Source: JAIXWP01 sp044371755
GTDB lineage: Bacteria; Bacteroidota; Bacteroidia; Flavobacteriales_D; Sanyastnellaceae
Direction of reading: 5' to 3'
Length of the DNA stretch: 64,000 nucleotides
NCBI GenBank assembly: GCA_044371755.1
Contig: JBILSZ010000002.1
Span: 28,558 to 92,557, forward strand
A program made the position numbers and the translations under genes. Positions 8,976 through 18,399 of this stretch are shown here, in pieces. The notes beneath the pieces are model-generated. The model had not been told where the DNA came from. It was given only the letters and a program-made list of their open reading frames with translations, and made no database searches. Position 1 is the stretch's first letter; each line of letters opens with the position of its first letter.

Positions 8976-10330
8976 GAATAGCAATAATGACTATGGTTCA
9001 AATACTATTGAGCCTTCATGTAATTGCGCAAGATTTCAAAATTTCAGGAAAAATTGAAGGACTTCCAAACCAAAAAGGAATCATTATTCTTGAATATTGG
9101 AATGAAGATAGTTGGAAACAATGCGCCAATGCCACCTTCGACAATGAAGGAAAATTTGCAATTCCCGACAAATGCAATCATGCTGGACAATATCGCCTTC
9201 GACTGAGCGCGGATCCAAAAAGATGGGCCGACTTCATTTTAATCGAAAATCAAACAGTCGCAAATTTGAATCTCAATATTGAAGACTTCAAAATGAGAGC
9301 ACTCTCAATAGGAGGAACAAAAGAAACACAAGGCTATTACAACACAATGGAAAGTTATGCCAATTTCTTACTCAACCCCGACTCTCTAAAGCGCAATAGT
9401 CGTGAGCGACTTTTAATGGAAAAAGTATTTTCTGAACGCTTGCAAAACGCCCGACTAAATGCTTACCCACAAACAATCACAGCAGATATTGTAATCCCGT
9501 GTATCACACGTCCTATTTGTCCCTTTGTTGAAAATGAAAATATACCCATTGATTCTGTTCTTCGCTGGTATGCAAAATTTGGACTAGACAATATTCCGTT
9601 TAAAGATCCAAGAATACTTAAGCACTTTGGACTTGTACGTTCACTGAATTATCATTTTCAATATTTCTATGACCTACAAAAATTTACTGATTATATCGAT
9701 CAAGTAATGGTCAAAGCAATGGCAAATGAAGAGGTCGAAGCGTTCACATTTCGTTTTCTTTTGGATAAAATGCTAGATTATAAAAGCGAAGAAGGACTAT
9801 CTCACTTGCTCACTTGGTATGTAAGCGATTGCACCGACAATACACATGTCGAAGACGCAACCAAAAACTTGATTACTGCTTTAGAGAAAAACAAACCGGG
9901 AAGCTCAATTGAAAATCTAAAACTACCGCGTTTAGAAGATGAAAAAAATGTAGAGCTGAAAGAAGTCTTTTCAAAAAATAAAATTACCATAATAATGTTT
10001 TGGCGATCCAACTGCAGTCACTGCAAAGAGTTCGAACCAGAGCTTCAATCCATCTATAAAAAGTATAATCCTCAAGGTATAGAGGTATATGCGATCGGAA
10101 CTGATAAAATCAAAGAGGATTGGATTGCAAGTGCGAAGGAAAAGAATAGTCCATGGATTCATGTTTTTTTATCGTATGATTCTCGTAAAGATTTCAGCAA
10201 AAGATTTCCAGTACCCAGCACTCCCACTTTAATCGCTGTCGACCAAGATGGAAAAATACTTCGAAGACTTATTATGCGAAGTAAATTAGAAGAAACCATA
10301 GAAGAAATGCTTAAAGAAATCAATCCCTAA
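8972..10330 (+). CDS. TlpA-like thioredoxin-fold lipid/periplasmic oxidoreductase
   Basis: The product of about 452 residues has a signal peptide (MTMVQILLSLHVIAQ), a DUF4369-like beta domain (FKISGKIEGLPNQKGII), a long helical middle region, and a C-terminal AhpC/TlpA thioredoxin fold. The redox motif is WRSNCSHCKEFEPEL (CSHC, about residue 347), with a cis-Pro region at PSTPTLIAVDQDG. Bacteroidota proteins with this layout are exported disulfide oxidoreductases with unknown partners. The ATG at 8972 overlaps the upstream stop (ATGA) and was preferred over one at 8963. The gene closes the protease-CBM48-TlpA overlapping run. Confidence 0.88.
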   Translation: MRIAIMTMVQILLSLHVIAQDFKISGKIEGLPNQKGIIILEYWNEDSWKQCANATFDNEGKFAIPDKCNHAGQYRLRLSADPKRWADFILIENQTVANLNLNIEDFKMRALSIGGTKETQGYYNTMESYANFLLNPDSLKRNSRERLLMEKVFSERLQNARLNAYPQTITADIVIPCITRPICPFVENENIPIDSVLRWYAKFGLDNIPFKDPRILKHFGLVRSLNYHFQYFYDLQKFTDYIDQVMVKAMANEEVEAFTFRFLLDKMLDYKSEEGLSHLLTWYVSDCTDNTHVEDATKNLITALEKNKPGSSIENLKLPRLEDEKNVELKEVFSKNKITIIMFWRSNCSHCKEFEPELQSIYKKYNPQGIEVYAIGTDKIKEDWIASAKEKNSPWIHVFLSYDSRKDFSKRFPVPSTPTLIAVDQDGKILRRLIMRSKLEETIEEMLKEINP

Positions 10331-10332
10331 TT

Positions 10333-10743
10333 ATGTCAGATAATAAAAACTTACTAATACAAGATACCATTCACGCCGTAGGTGAGTTCCACGATGCCTT
10401 TGGAATACCAAATCGATATACACCTATTGGAGAACTTTCGGAAAAAGAATATACGCTTCGATTCAATCTAATGAAAGAAGAAAACGAAGAATATCTTGAA
10501 GCAGCTAAAAATGGCGATCTAGTAGAGATAGCAGACGCCCTTGGTGATATGCTATACATTCTTTGCGGAACGCTAAACGCTCACGGCCTTCAATCAAAAA
10601 TTGAAGAAGTATTTACCGAAATTCATCGCAGCAACATGAGTAAGCTCGATGAAAATGGTAAGCCCATCTATCGAGAAGACGGAAAAGTGATGAAATCTGA
10701 ACGCTACTTTAAGCCAAACATCGCTGCCATCTTAAACAAGTAA
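10333..10743 (+). CDS. MazG-like nucleoside triphosphate pyrophosphohydrolase
   Basis: The 136-residue all-alpha protein contains the MazG-type Mg2+ signature: EENEEYLEA, then VEIADALGDMLYILCGT, i.e. the EExxE...ExxD pattern. Length and motif fit the phosphoribosyl-ATP pyrophosphatase-like/dATP-dGTP pyrophosphohydrolase group (PF01503), which hydrolyses (d)NTPs to monophosphate plus pyrophosphate, often as house-cleaning. The preferred nucleotide cannot be deduced. It follows the TlpA-like gene by 2 nt and precedes the membrane glycosyltransferase by 6 nt, so it is probably co-transcribed despite an unrelated cytoplasmic role. Confidence 0.85.
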   Translation: MSDNKNLLIQDTIHAVGEFHDAFGIPNRYTPIGELSEKEYTLRFNLMKEENEEYLEAAKNGDLVEIADALGDMLYILCGTLNAHGLQSKIEEVFTEIHRSNMSKLDENGKPIYREDGKVMKSERYFKPNIAAILNK

Positions 10744-10749
10744 ATTGAT

Positions 10750-12207
10750 ATGCAAAATATCCGATATGTTTTATTCCTCGCGGTCACAGCAGTTCTCCTC
10801 GGAGCACTTGGCTATTTTGCAACGTTCTCAAAACTCCCCGATGGAATTCACTTCATTCGCCAAGCGGATAGTCTTTCTTTTGTGCTCAATTACTTATTCT
10901 TCCATGACGATTTCTTTAAACCTACCAACTTCAATCTCATTTCTGAGCAAGGAAAAGCCGCGAGTGAATTTCCAATAATATATTTTTTAGTGGCCAAAGC
11001 CCAAGCCTTGTGGAATCAGCCTGCAATGCTACTTCGCATCGCTCATGCTTTGATTTTTTTTGGAGGACTGCAAGTATTTTTCATCCAATTATTTAAAAAT
11101 AAAATACCACTACTAATAGCCATACTGGCCACCTTGACCCTCTGCACATCTACAATAGTCTTATACTACAGCAATAACTATCTTCCAGATATAGCAGCGC
11201 TCGGGCTAACATTGGCCGGTGTTGCTTTAAGCCTCCATACTGAAAAAAAACAAGTCTTAATTGCTATTGAACTCTTCACTTTGGCTGCCTTGATTAAAAT
11301 TACTTACGCCATATATCCACTCGCATTCTTGGCGGTTATGTTTCTTTTCAAAAAACACTACTCCTTCAGCACTCGGTACAAGGTAATATACTCCTTCATT
11401 TTTTTCACACCTATACTGTCATGGTGGATGTACGTTCACTATTACAATCAGGGAGTTGAAAATACATATTACGCAAATAGAGCTATTCCTATTTGGGAAA
11501 CCCCGCAAGAACAGATCTCCGCTACTACGGATTTGATATTGAATTATTGGAAAAACAGCTACTATCCACCAGCAACTCAACTCATGCTTTTCTGTATGCT
11601 AGGTGCCTTTATTTTTTTCTTTAAAAGAATTGAATCGTTTAAAAAACTGTATTTCGGATTGGTATTGGCAGGCCTTGTTTGTTTTGTAATATTATTTTAT
11701 CAAAAATTTCACGATCATGACTACTATTTTATGATCGTAATACCTGCAATTGCTCTTCTCTTTCAGGCTGTAATACCTCAGCTTGTTTCCTTTTGTAAGA
11801 CAAAGTATTTGAAAGCTGGACTCTATTTGTTCTTTCTAGCTCCTTTCATTATGAGCTATCGGTATGTATGGATAAAAATACCGAATCGATGGCAAACTGA
11901 AAACTACCTTCAAAGTCATCATGCTTCTTTGGAAGTAATGGTTTCCAAGCTTAACCAAGAAGATCCGGAACACTTGCAAAAAATACTTGTTGTGGGCGAC
12001 TCAACTATGAATGGTACGCTTTATCAATTGCAACGCAAAGGATTTTCTTTTCCAATCATTCCTGTGAATGAAGGTGAGGTTATTTCTAAAGAAATTATTG
12101 AAACCGTAGATTGGATTGTTTATTTGAAAAAACCTGGATCTATGCAATCCGCGTTACCTTTCTCAAATATTCCCGAGGGTGAATTTCCGCAATTGGTGAA
12201 AAATTAA
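10750..12207 (+). CDS. GT-C fold membrane glycosyltransferase (GT39/ArnT-like)
   Basis: This 485-residue polytopic membrane protein has about 11 hydrophobic segments and a soluble C-terminal region. The first loop after TM1 has the pattern HFIRQADSLSF, then ASEFPIIYFLVAK, matching the acidic/Arg-Gln periplasmic loop of dolichol- or undecaprenyl-phosphate-sugar transferases. A later motif HDHDYYFMIVIPAI is also typical. Such enzymes move a sugar from a lipid carrier to an envelope acceptor. A related protein is encoded at 34068-35474. It is the last gene of its run; its stop TAA shares a TTAA with the stop of the convergent gene at 12204. Confidence 0.8.
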   Translation: MQNIRYVLFLAVTAVLLGALGYFATFSKLPDGIHFIRQADSLSFVLNYLFFHDDFFKPTNFNLISEQGKAASEFPIIYFLVAKAQALWNQPAMLLRIAHALIFFGGLQVFFIQLFKNKIPLLIAILATLTLCTSTIVLYYSNNYLPDIAALGLTLAGVALSLHTEKKQVLIAIELFTLAALIKITYAIYPLAFLAVMFLFKKHYSFSTRYKVIYSFIFFTPILSWWMYVHYYNQGVENTYYANRAIPIWETPQEQISATTDLILNYWKNSYYPPATQLMLFCMLGAFIFFFKRIESFKKLYFGLVLAGLVCFVILFYQKFHDHDYYFMIVIPAIALLFQAVIPQLVSFCKTKYLKAGLYLFFLAPFIMSYRYVWIKIPNRWQTENYLQSHHASLEVMVSKLNQEDPEHLQKILVVGDSTMNGTLYQLQRKGFSFPIIPVNEGEVISKEIIETVDWIVYLKKPGSMQSALPFSNIPEGEFPQLVKN

Positions 12208-13559
12208 AACAGTCTCTTTTCCACCAAAATTTCTCCATTGGTGAAATGCGTTACTTGTAGATAGAATTGGTTGTAGCTTCCCGTGGGTTCGCACTTTCTG
12301 CCCATCAAATCAAAATATTCAACACGATCTATATCTTTTGCGACTTGATCCAAATCATCCACGCTTACAATCAAACAATCGTTATTCAAGTCAAAAATTT
12401 GTTGATATTCACCAAACGTAATTTCCGAAAGTTTGAGCAATATCGTTTCGCCTGTTTCTCCATTATAACTGAAGCCAGTACCAACACAATAAAGCTCTCC
12501 TGTGGGTGTGAAAATTGAATTAACAAAATAATCATCTTCCTCACCACCGAAAGTAGGAGCTCCCACAAAGATCCCATCTAAATTTAGAATCATTACGAAA
12601 GCATCTTTTTTCCCAGCTCCAGCAAATTTCAAATACCCTGGTAAAATGATAAAATCTTGTGTGACATATACGCTAGAGTAGCCAAAATCATCTGTGGCAC
12701 CAATACCAGCTACCATCATCTGGTTTCCTTCGTTATCATATCTAGCGTAGTACCCGCTGATATAATCGACTAAATCAATTTCACCTGCGACATGCATTAA
12801 ACCTTGTGCATCAAAGAAAATATCGTTTACAACTACATTCCCTTGTAGATCTGAGACCGACAAATTGCTAGCGTTTAAGGTCGCACTATTAAGCTTAACA
12901 ACTACCGACTCATTTTGAAAAGATGTTTCATTCAAGGTATTCTCTAGATAAGAAGCAACATAAATATCTTGCCCCAAAACCTCGAGTGCGGATGGAATTC
13001 TACCCATCAATGCATTTCCAGTTTCAATATAATTAAACTCATTCGACCCGAGATAATGCAAAAGTTTAAAGCGATTTAAACTAGAGAAATCTTCAATCAA
13101 TATAAGTGGGGTTTCCTCCAACAAGTCCATTTTTAGAGCAACTTGCCATGATGGCGCTTCATGAGAAGTATAATCGGTAAGCGCTCCATCCGATGCTATA
13201 CTCATGATAAATACATCATATCCATCACTGTTTGCATGCAATTGTGTACCGCAAATAAAAATTTCATTATTGCTATTAATGGCCATTGCCACAGGTTGTT
13301 CAATTGCGGGTGTACCGTAGACATTTGACCAAATACAATTAAGCTCACTGTCCATGCATGTTAGGACGACATCTGTATGCGATGAGAACGCCGCATTGGT
13401 CGAAGATAAAACGTAAATAAAGCCATTATTATCCAATGCAATATCCTTTCCCTCTTCTACATTCTGCGTGCCGATGGTCTTAAAAATAGACAAAGGCAAT
13501 TCACCTCCCGCCAGTAGCGTCAAAGGAAAAGACATCAGGAAAAGGAACATTGTTTTCAT
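12204..13559 (-). CDS. Secreted beta-propeller-like protein with degenerate C-terminal domain
   Basis: The 451-residue product has a signal peptide (MKTMFLFLMSFPLTLLA) followed by repeated blade-like segments (DIALDNNGFIYVLSST, AMAINSNNEIFICGT, IFFDAQGLMHVAGE, SIFTPTGELYCVGTG). This resembles SBBP/delta-60 repeat proteins that fold as beta-propellers. The last 40 residues (VEYFDLMGRKC ending ILVEKRLF) look like the final strands of a T9SS sorting domain (consensus pattern ...D.xGR......G.Y....) in shortened form. The start overlaps kdsA by 4 nt and the stop shares TTAA with the convergent gene. Ligand unknown. Confidence 0.8.
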   Translation of the reverse strand: MKTMFLFLMSFPLTLLAGGELPLSIFKTIGTQNVEEGKDIALDNNGFIYVLSSTNAAFSSHTDVVLTCMDSELNCIWSNVYGTPAIEQPVAMAINSNNEIFICGTQLHANSDGYDVFIMSIASDGALTDYTSHEAPSWQVALKMDLLEETPLILIEDFSSLNRFKLLHYLGSNEFNYIETGNALMGRIPSALEVLGQDIYVASYLENTLNETSFQNESVVVKLNSATLNASNLSVSDLQGNVVVNDIFFDAQGLMHVAGEIDLVDYISGYYARYDNEGNQMMVAGIGATDDFGYSSVYVTQDFIILPGYLKFAGAGKKDAFVMILNLDGIFVGAPTFGGEEDDYFVNSIFTPTGELYCVGTGFSYNGETGETILLKLSEITFGEYQQIFDLNNDCLIVSVDDLDQVAKDIDRVEYFDLMGRKCEPTGSYNQFYLQVTHFTNGEILVEKRLF

Positions 13560-14365
13560 CGTATAGCTCTTCTAACTTTTATTAAACGTTCTAAAAGACC
13601 TTCTAATAACTCCAACCTCAACATATTTGCGCCATCGCTTTTTGCAACGGCTGGATTGGGATGTGTTTCAATGAACAGTCCGTCTACTCCTACGGCAACA
13701 GCGGCTTTTGCAATTGTTTCAATGAGTTCTGGTTTTCCACCAGTAACACCAGAACTTTGATTGGGCTGTTGCAAACTGTGCGTGCAGTCCATAATGGTTG
13801 GAGCATATTGCTGCATCACTGGAAGCCCTCTAAAGTCTACTACCAAATCTTGATAGCCGAAAGTAGTGCCGCGCTCGGTCAACCAAATTTTTTCATTGCC
13901 CGATTCTTTAATCTTATTTACTGCGTGTTGCATGGACTCAGCAGACAAGAACTGCCCTTTCTTTACATTGACTACTCTGCCAGTTTTAGCTGCTGCCTGC
14001 AAAATATCTGTTTGTCTGCACAAGAACGCAGGCACTTGTAAAATATCCACATATTCTGCGGCCATATAAGCCTCTTCTGCGGAGTGAAAATCGGTAGTAA
14101 CCGGCAGCTTAAAATGATCGGCCACTTTGCGAAGAATCCTTAGTCCTTCTTCGTCACCGATTCCTGTAAACGAATCGCCTCTGGAGCGATTCGCCTTTCG
14201 ATAGGACGCCTTGAAAATATAGGGTATCTCTAGACGATCGGTGATCGCTTTTACCTTTTCTGCAATTTCAAACACCAGTTCTTCACTCTCAACGACACAT
14301 GGGCCGGCGATTAGAAAAAACTGATCTTTGTCTGTATACTTAATATTTGGAATTTGACTTAACAT
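13556..14365 (-). CDS. kdsA: 3-deoxy-8-phosphooctulonate synthase (KDO-8-P synthase)
   Basis: The 269-residue enzyme condenses phosphoenolpyruvate with arabinose-5-phosphate to make KDO-8-phosphate, the committed step to the KDO of LPS inner core. Family signatures include LIAGPCVVES near the N-terminus, FKASYRKANRSRGDSF (PEP/phosphate binding), DILQVPAFLCRQTDIL, KKGQFLSAE, ERGTTFGYQDLVVDFR and FIETHPNPAVAKSDG. Length is normal for KdsA, and the GxxxGYxxLVVDFR form separates it from DAHP synthase. It is transcribed ahead of the propeller-like gene (4-nt overlap). The 33 nt separating it from the downstream end of the DUF5723 gene hold no terminator that I see. Confidence 0.97.
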   Translation of the reverse strand: MLSQIPNIKYTDKDQFFLIAGPCVVESEELVFEIAEKVKAITDRLEIPYIFKASYRKANRSRGDSFTGIGDEEGLRILRKVADHFKLPVTTDFHSAEEAYMAAEYVDILQVPAFLCRQTDILQAAAKTGRVVNVKKGQFLSAESMQHAVNKIKESGNEKIWLTERGTTFGYQDLVVDFRGLPVMQQYAPTIMDCTHSLQQPNQSSGVTGGKPELIETIAKAAVAVGVDGLFIETHPNPAVAKSDGANMLRLELLEGLLERLIKVRRAIR

Positions 14366-14397
14366 CTCTTTTTTTTTACAAAGTAATTATCTAACTT

Positions 14398-15633
14398 TTA
14401 TAGCACCAACGAAAATCCTAAGAACGCGCTACCGCCACGTGCCTGTGCTGACATCACACCAAATAAATGTTGCGTTCCAGCTCTTAAAAACAATTTTTCA
14501 CCCAAGAGATATTGCATCTCTAAACCAACCGCCAATCGTCCATAGCCACCATAGTTGAGGCGTTCGGTCAGCATTAATCCCTTTGCCACAAAATGATTGT
14601 ATCCAAGTGAAACCAGCGGCAAGGCAGCATAGTTTGGTTGGAGCATTATACCTGCTTCATAACTGCTTTTAGAATTGATTTTTTTTATCATCCTAAACTG
14701 AATAGATCCGGGTAATGCACGCCACTTGCTAATTCGCTCTCCAGATATACCTAGTGTGTCTTGCCAAGATGGCAATTCAATACTATCGGCGCTTACATTC
14801 AGTATATCACCTATTTCAATACCATCCCAAGTAAAAACAGAATCAGCCGCGTAATGAATACTATTCTGCCAATGCGTATATCCAATGTTTCTAACTGAAA
14901 TAGCAAAAAAACCTTGATCCTTCTTCATTGGAATATTCAAATCTGCATCAATACAAAAACCTTGTCCGCGAGAGGTGAATGCTCCTGACTTGGTGGTATC
15001 CGCTTGTTCATAGGTAGCATCATAATCCAAACTTGTAACGCCCGATGTTGGTGAAGTGAACCAACGTGCCCTATCTACTTGCAAATTCAAATAATTTATT
15101 CCCGAGACATACGACAATCGAATTGCGCTCAAATTTTCTTTATTAAAAATCCCTATTCCAAACTTTTGAAAACTCTGAAGCTGTCCATACATCTTTCCGA
15201 AGTCTAGCGTGTCACCCGCGGAACGGGCATTTCCAAAATATACCAAATCAAAAAAGTCCTTTCCAAAATATAAGTTAGTTGCTGAAACATGCGAAACTCC
15301 ACCAGTAAGTCCCCACTGCTGACTTCCAAATACGGAATCAACAAATGAATATACAGTCAACTCTCCCATCAAAGATGCTCCGACACGATTATAATCTTCC
15401 ATATTCTGAAAAAGAAGATTTTTTTGTTCTCGCCCGATGTGACCTCCGATGGTCATCTCTGATAGCCACTCATTGTTCAGGCTGTTCGAACCCCATGAGG
15501 CCTCAGCTCCGAGATGTAAAATTTGCTTCGTATTTTCAGGTATGCCTTTTAACAGCCAATAAGAATGGGTTTGACTTATTGTATAATTTACAATAAGCAA
15601 AGAGCTTGTTATGAGTATAATTAACTTTTTCAT
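14398..15633 (-). CDS. DUF5723-like outer-membrane protein
   Basis: The 411-residue product has a signal peptide (MKKLIILITSSLLIVNYTISQ) and a long run of amphipathic beta strands with frequent aromatic ends. It closes with GGSAFLGFSLVL, typical of outer-membrane barrels. The overall layout, including DFFDLVYFGNARSAGDTLDFG, fits DUF5723, a Bacteroidota family of unknown function often described as PorV/PorP-like barrels. Its start overlaps the stop of the upstream lipoprotein gene (15630-17195) by 4 nt, so the two probably act together at the outer membrane. Family assignment is from pattern memory and is not certain. Confidence 0.75.
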   Translation of the reverse strand: MKKLIILITSSLLIVNYTISQTHSYWLLKGIPENTKQILHLGAEASWGSNSLNNEWLSEMTIGGHIGREQKNLLFQNMEDYNRVGASLMGELTVYSFVDSVFGSQQWGLTGGVSHVSATNLYFGKDFFDLVYFGNARSAGDTLDFGKMYGQLQSFQKFGIGIFNKENLSAIRLSYVSGINYLNLQVDRARWFTSPTSGVTSLDYDATYEQADTTKSGAFTSRGQGFCIDADLNIPMKKDQGFFAISVRNIGYTHWQNSIHYAADSVFTWDGIEIGDILNVSADSIELPSWQDTLGISGERISKWRALPGSIQFRMIKKINSKSSYEAGIMLQPNYAALPLVSLGYNHFVAKGLMLTERLNYGGYGRLAVGLEMQYLLGEKLFLRAGTQHLFGVMSAQARGGSAFLGFSLVL

Positions 15634-17195
15634 CTCACCACTACTCCATATTCCCCACGCAAGATCGCTGCATAGGTCATTTTATAAAAATTATATAATC
15701 CCACTGGACCAGGATAGTTTGGTGTATTGATACGCCCCCGAATGATCATTCGGTGATCCGATTTCAATTTAGAATAGATAACTTCATTCACGGGAAAACT
15801 CAATAAAGATCCCATTGGTATTACAGAGGCTGAATTGGGTTGCTGTATTCCCGCCCTTACCTCTTGATTCATCGCCACAATGAATTCCTCATTGGTGATA
15901 TTGTTTAATAAAATCAAATCTACCCCAATGGCAAAAGGATATTCATTGGTCACTAATATTTCGAGTGCACCAAAAAAATCTTCGGCGATATCCGCTTGTA
16001 TATCCAAAGTATCGCTTAGTAATACACTCTCCGTAGCAAATCGAAGTGGAATGCGTATTTCATAATCCAACTCAATCGGATTTTCCGTATAGATAAAATC
16101 ATTCGACCCTGAAATATTGCCGAGAGGATTGAGCTGCAGATTGCCTTGCAAAGAAAATTGAGAAGGTAAGTTTCCAATCCACTGGGTGAGATTAGAATTG
16201 CCTTGATTCACATTATAACTCAATATGGTCGGGCTCACACTCCAACCATCATCAAGGGCTCTCGTGAGCAACATAGGCAGTTGAAACGGTGCGAAGTTCA
16301 ACTCTACATTTCCATTACTCGAATTAGAAGAAATCGAGTTTAAGTTCAATCGAGCGTCAGCACCAATGTTATTTTTTATATTCAATAAAAAAGTTGCCTC
16401 TTCCAAATTCAACTGACCCTGCGGTACATTAACTCCTGCGAAAACATCTTCTTGTTCATTGATCACGTAGGTATGCTGTCCAAAATAACCGTTTGCATAT
16501 TCGACTACCGCCTCAATAAATGAAAGTTCCACTACTACACTATCCTGACCTTGAACGATTGCCGCGGTAGGCGCATCGACTGCTACACTCACTGCGGCAT
16601 CAACAAAAACTCTATTAAAACTCGTTCCGGAAGCTCCTGTCAAATCGAACTCAAAATCTTCCAAATTAAATGTTCCCTCAGCCACACCTGGCACTCCGGC
16701 TTGCTCTGGAGGAGTGGCCGCATTGATCACCAATGGAACTCCTTGATTCAATAAACCGGGAAGCGAAAAAACAGAGGTCATATAACCACTGATGTAGTTG
16801 ACTACGCGGTATTGAAGCAAACCTGATTTCATTCTTACTCGTTTCAACTGTACACCATTCGGGATATCAAACTCGATATCTCTGCTTACATTGATGATGC
16901 TTGTGCCCGCAGGAAGAGTGATGGTTCCGCTCGTGAAAGGCACCTTAAAAGATTCTGACACTGTAGTATCCGGAAGTTGCGCAAGAGAATCGTAATTAAT
17001 ATCTGCCAAGTCGCCAGCATAAACGAAACTCCATAAGCCAGAAGCATCAGATTCCAATAATGAGTCGGCCACTAAATCGGTAAGCGTAAGTTCGCCCCGA
17101 AAGAGTGGTACTGCCACATCTGTATTCCAAGTGGTGGCTTCCTTTCGACAAGAGGCCAAAACAAATACAACAAAGAAAATCAACAGTGATCTCAT
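15630..17195 (-). CDS. Large beta-rich lipoprotein paired with a DUF5723 barrel
   Basis: The 521-residue product begins MRSLLIFFVVFVLASCRKE with lipobox LASC, so it should be a lipoprotein. The remainder is almost all beta with small polar turns (TLPAGTSIINVSRDIEFDIPNG; repeated VxLN/LxLN patterns), suggesting stacked Ig-like or LEA-like modules. I recognise no enzyme motif. It is the first gene of a pair with the barrel at 14398-15633. A weak -7-like sequence TACTTTTA ends 5 nt before the ATG. A surface lipoprotein held by, or exported with, the barrel is a reasonable but unproven picture. Confidence 0.8.
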   Translation of the reverse strand: MRSLLIFFVVFVLASCRKEATTWNTDVAVPLFRGELTLTDLVADSLLESDASGLWSFVYAGDLADINYDSLAQLPDTTVSESFKVPFTSGTITLPAGTSIINVSRDIEFDIPNGVQLKRVRMKSGLLQYRVVNYISGYMTSVFSLPGLLNQGVPLVINAATPPEQAGVPGVAEGTFNLEDFEFDLTGASGTSFNRVFVDAAVSVAVDAPTAAIVQGQDSVVVELSFIEAVVEYANGYFGQHTYVINEQEDVFAGVNVPQGQLNLEEATFLLNIKNNIGADARLNLNSISSNSSNGNVELNFAPFQLPMLLTRALDDGWSVSPTILSYNVNQGNSNLTQWIGNLPSQFSLQGNLQLNPLGNISGSNDFIYTENPIELDYEIRIPLRFATESVLLSDTLDIQADIAEDFFGALEILVTNEYPFAIGVDLILLNNITNEEFIVAMNQEVRAGIQQPNSASVIPMGSLLSFPVNEVIYSKLKSDHRMIIRGRINTPNYPGPVGLYNFYKMTYAAILRGEYGVVVR

Positions 17196-17223
17196 CCGCT
17201 TAAAAGTACAAATTAATTTTTAA

Positions 17224-18399
17224 TCACCCTCTCTTTTCTTTTGCAAATAGGTCGGGTCTCCATGATCGCAATCCAATAAATATTAGACCCAATACCATGG
17301 GAAGTGCCGCCAAATGCAGACGCTGTGGAAGAAAAAACCAACTTACGACCAAGATTATTAATAAAATAGTATTCCACTTGAAATAAGCCTGAACCCATGA
17401 CCGCTTCCAAGAAACAAACACAAGAATAAAATTTATTGGATTCGCCCAAAGTAAATTGAGATTCCACTTCGTCGCTGTGTGATCGGTAAAAAACCAAAGG
17501 AAAAAAACTAAGACCCCTACCAAACCGACAAGCAACATGTGCAGTCGATCTACCGGTGTGTATTTTCGATACTTTCTAAATACAATCCCCCCGATGAGTA
17601 TTTGTATAAATAACAATAAGCCAAAAACATTGATTGGTGTAATTAAAGAACGGTCTCCCAATTCATATTCGAAAGGCAACACTTCGGTTGCTGGGCTAGT
17701 CAAAACCCCATCTCCGTAAGACGCGTAGGTAAAGTCATTCATTAATGAGTCAGGTAAAAACATGACATCCTCTTTGCCCATCACTCTGTCGCAAGGTATT
17801 CCCAGAGCCAAATCAATTCCAAAATCACTCCATGGCATGTGATCGAGATAGCGTTGGATGGCATCTCTAAAGGTCCACTCCTTGGCACTTACATAAGTAA
17901 ATTCAACGCTGCGAGACGAAGAGCGACGTATGATATCTCTTACTCTCGTAGCACAATTATCGTAGAAAAAATCATATCGATATGTTCTGTTCTGAGGCTC
18001 ATAATTCTCTACGAGCAGTGCGAATAATTTTCTTTTATCTTCTACCGTGAGCAGCAGTTCTTGCTCGTATATACCACGGCCAGTGTAAATATACTCCTGC
18101 TGAAAATTTCCAAAATCCTCTAGAGAAAGTTTGTAATCCAGTTTCCCTTGAGCGAACTTCCAGTAGAAATCATCTGAGAATTCAAAAGTGCCGTAGTTAA
18201 AAACCCAATCCACCCAACGTCCATTCAGCGAATCCTCATAGCGGATTGCGGTATGACCGAAGATGCTATATAAATCGGGACCGCTAGTGCAACTGAGCAA
18301 TGTAAAACGTGCATTTGGCGAGGCTATATATTGTTTATTGTCTTGCGTTAAACCCGCACTCGCCACGAAAAGGCTTAAAAAGATTAGAATGTTTTTCAT
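17224..18399 (-). CDS. DUF4105 (Lnb N-terminal periplasmic domain) membrane protein
   Basis: The 391-residue product has a signal peptide, then a DUF4105/Lnb-type periplasmic domain with LSCTSGPDLYSIFGHTAIR, WVFNYGTFEF, FYWKFAQGKLDYKL and the Cys-containing FFYDNCATRVRDI motif (a NlpC/P60-like Cys/His arrangement). Five hydrophobic segments form the C-terminal third. Proteins of this family are found across Bacteroidota and Gammaproteobacteria; the function is not established, although the fold suggests a papain-like hydrolase on cell-wall or lipid-linked substrates. The start overlaps the dapF stop by 4 nt, so it is co-expressed with lysine/peptidoglycan precursor synthesis. Confidence 0.88.
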   Translation of the reverse strand: MKNILIFLSLFVASAGLTQDNKQYIASPNARFTLLSCTSGPDLYSIFGHTAIRYEDSLNGRWVDWVFNYGTFEFSDDFYWKFAQGKLDYKLSLEDFGNFQQEYIYTGRGIYEQELLLTVEDKRKLFALLVENYEPQNRTYRYDFFYDNCATRVRDIIRRSSSRSVEFTYVSAKEWTFRDAIQRYLDHMPWSDFGIDLALGIPCDRVMGKEDVMFLPDSLMNDFTYASYGDGVLTSPATEVLPFEYELGDRSLITPINVFGLLLFIQILIGGIVFRKYRKYTPVDRLHMLLVGLVGVLVFFLWFFTDHTATKWNLNLLWANPINFILVFVSWKRSWVQAYFKWNTILLIILVVSWFFLPQRLHLAALPMVLGLIFIGLRSWRPDLFAKEKRG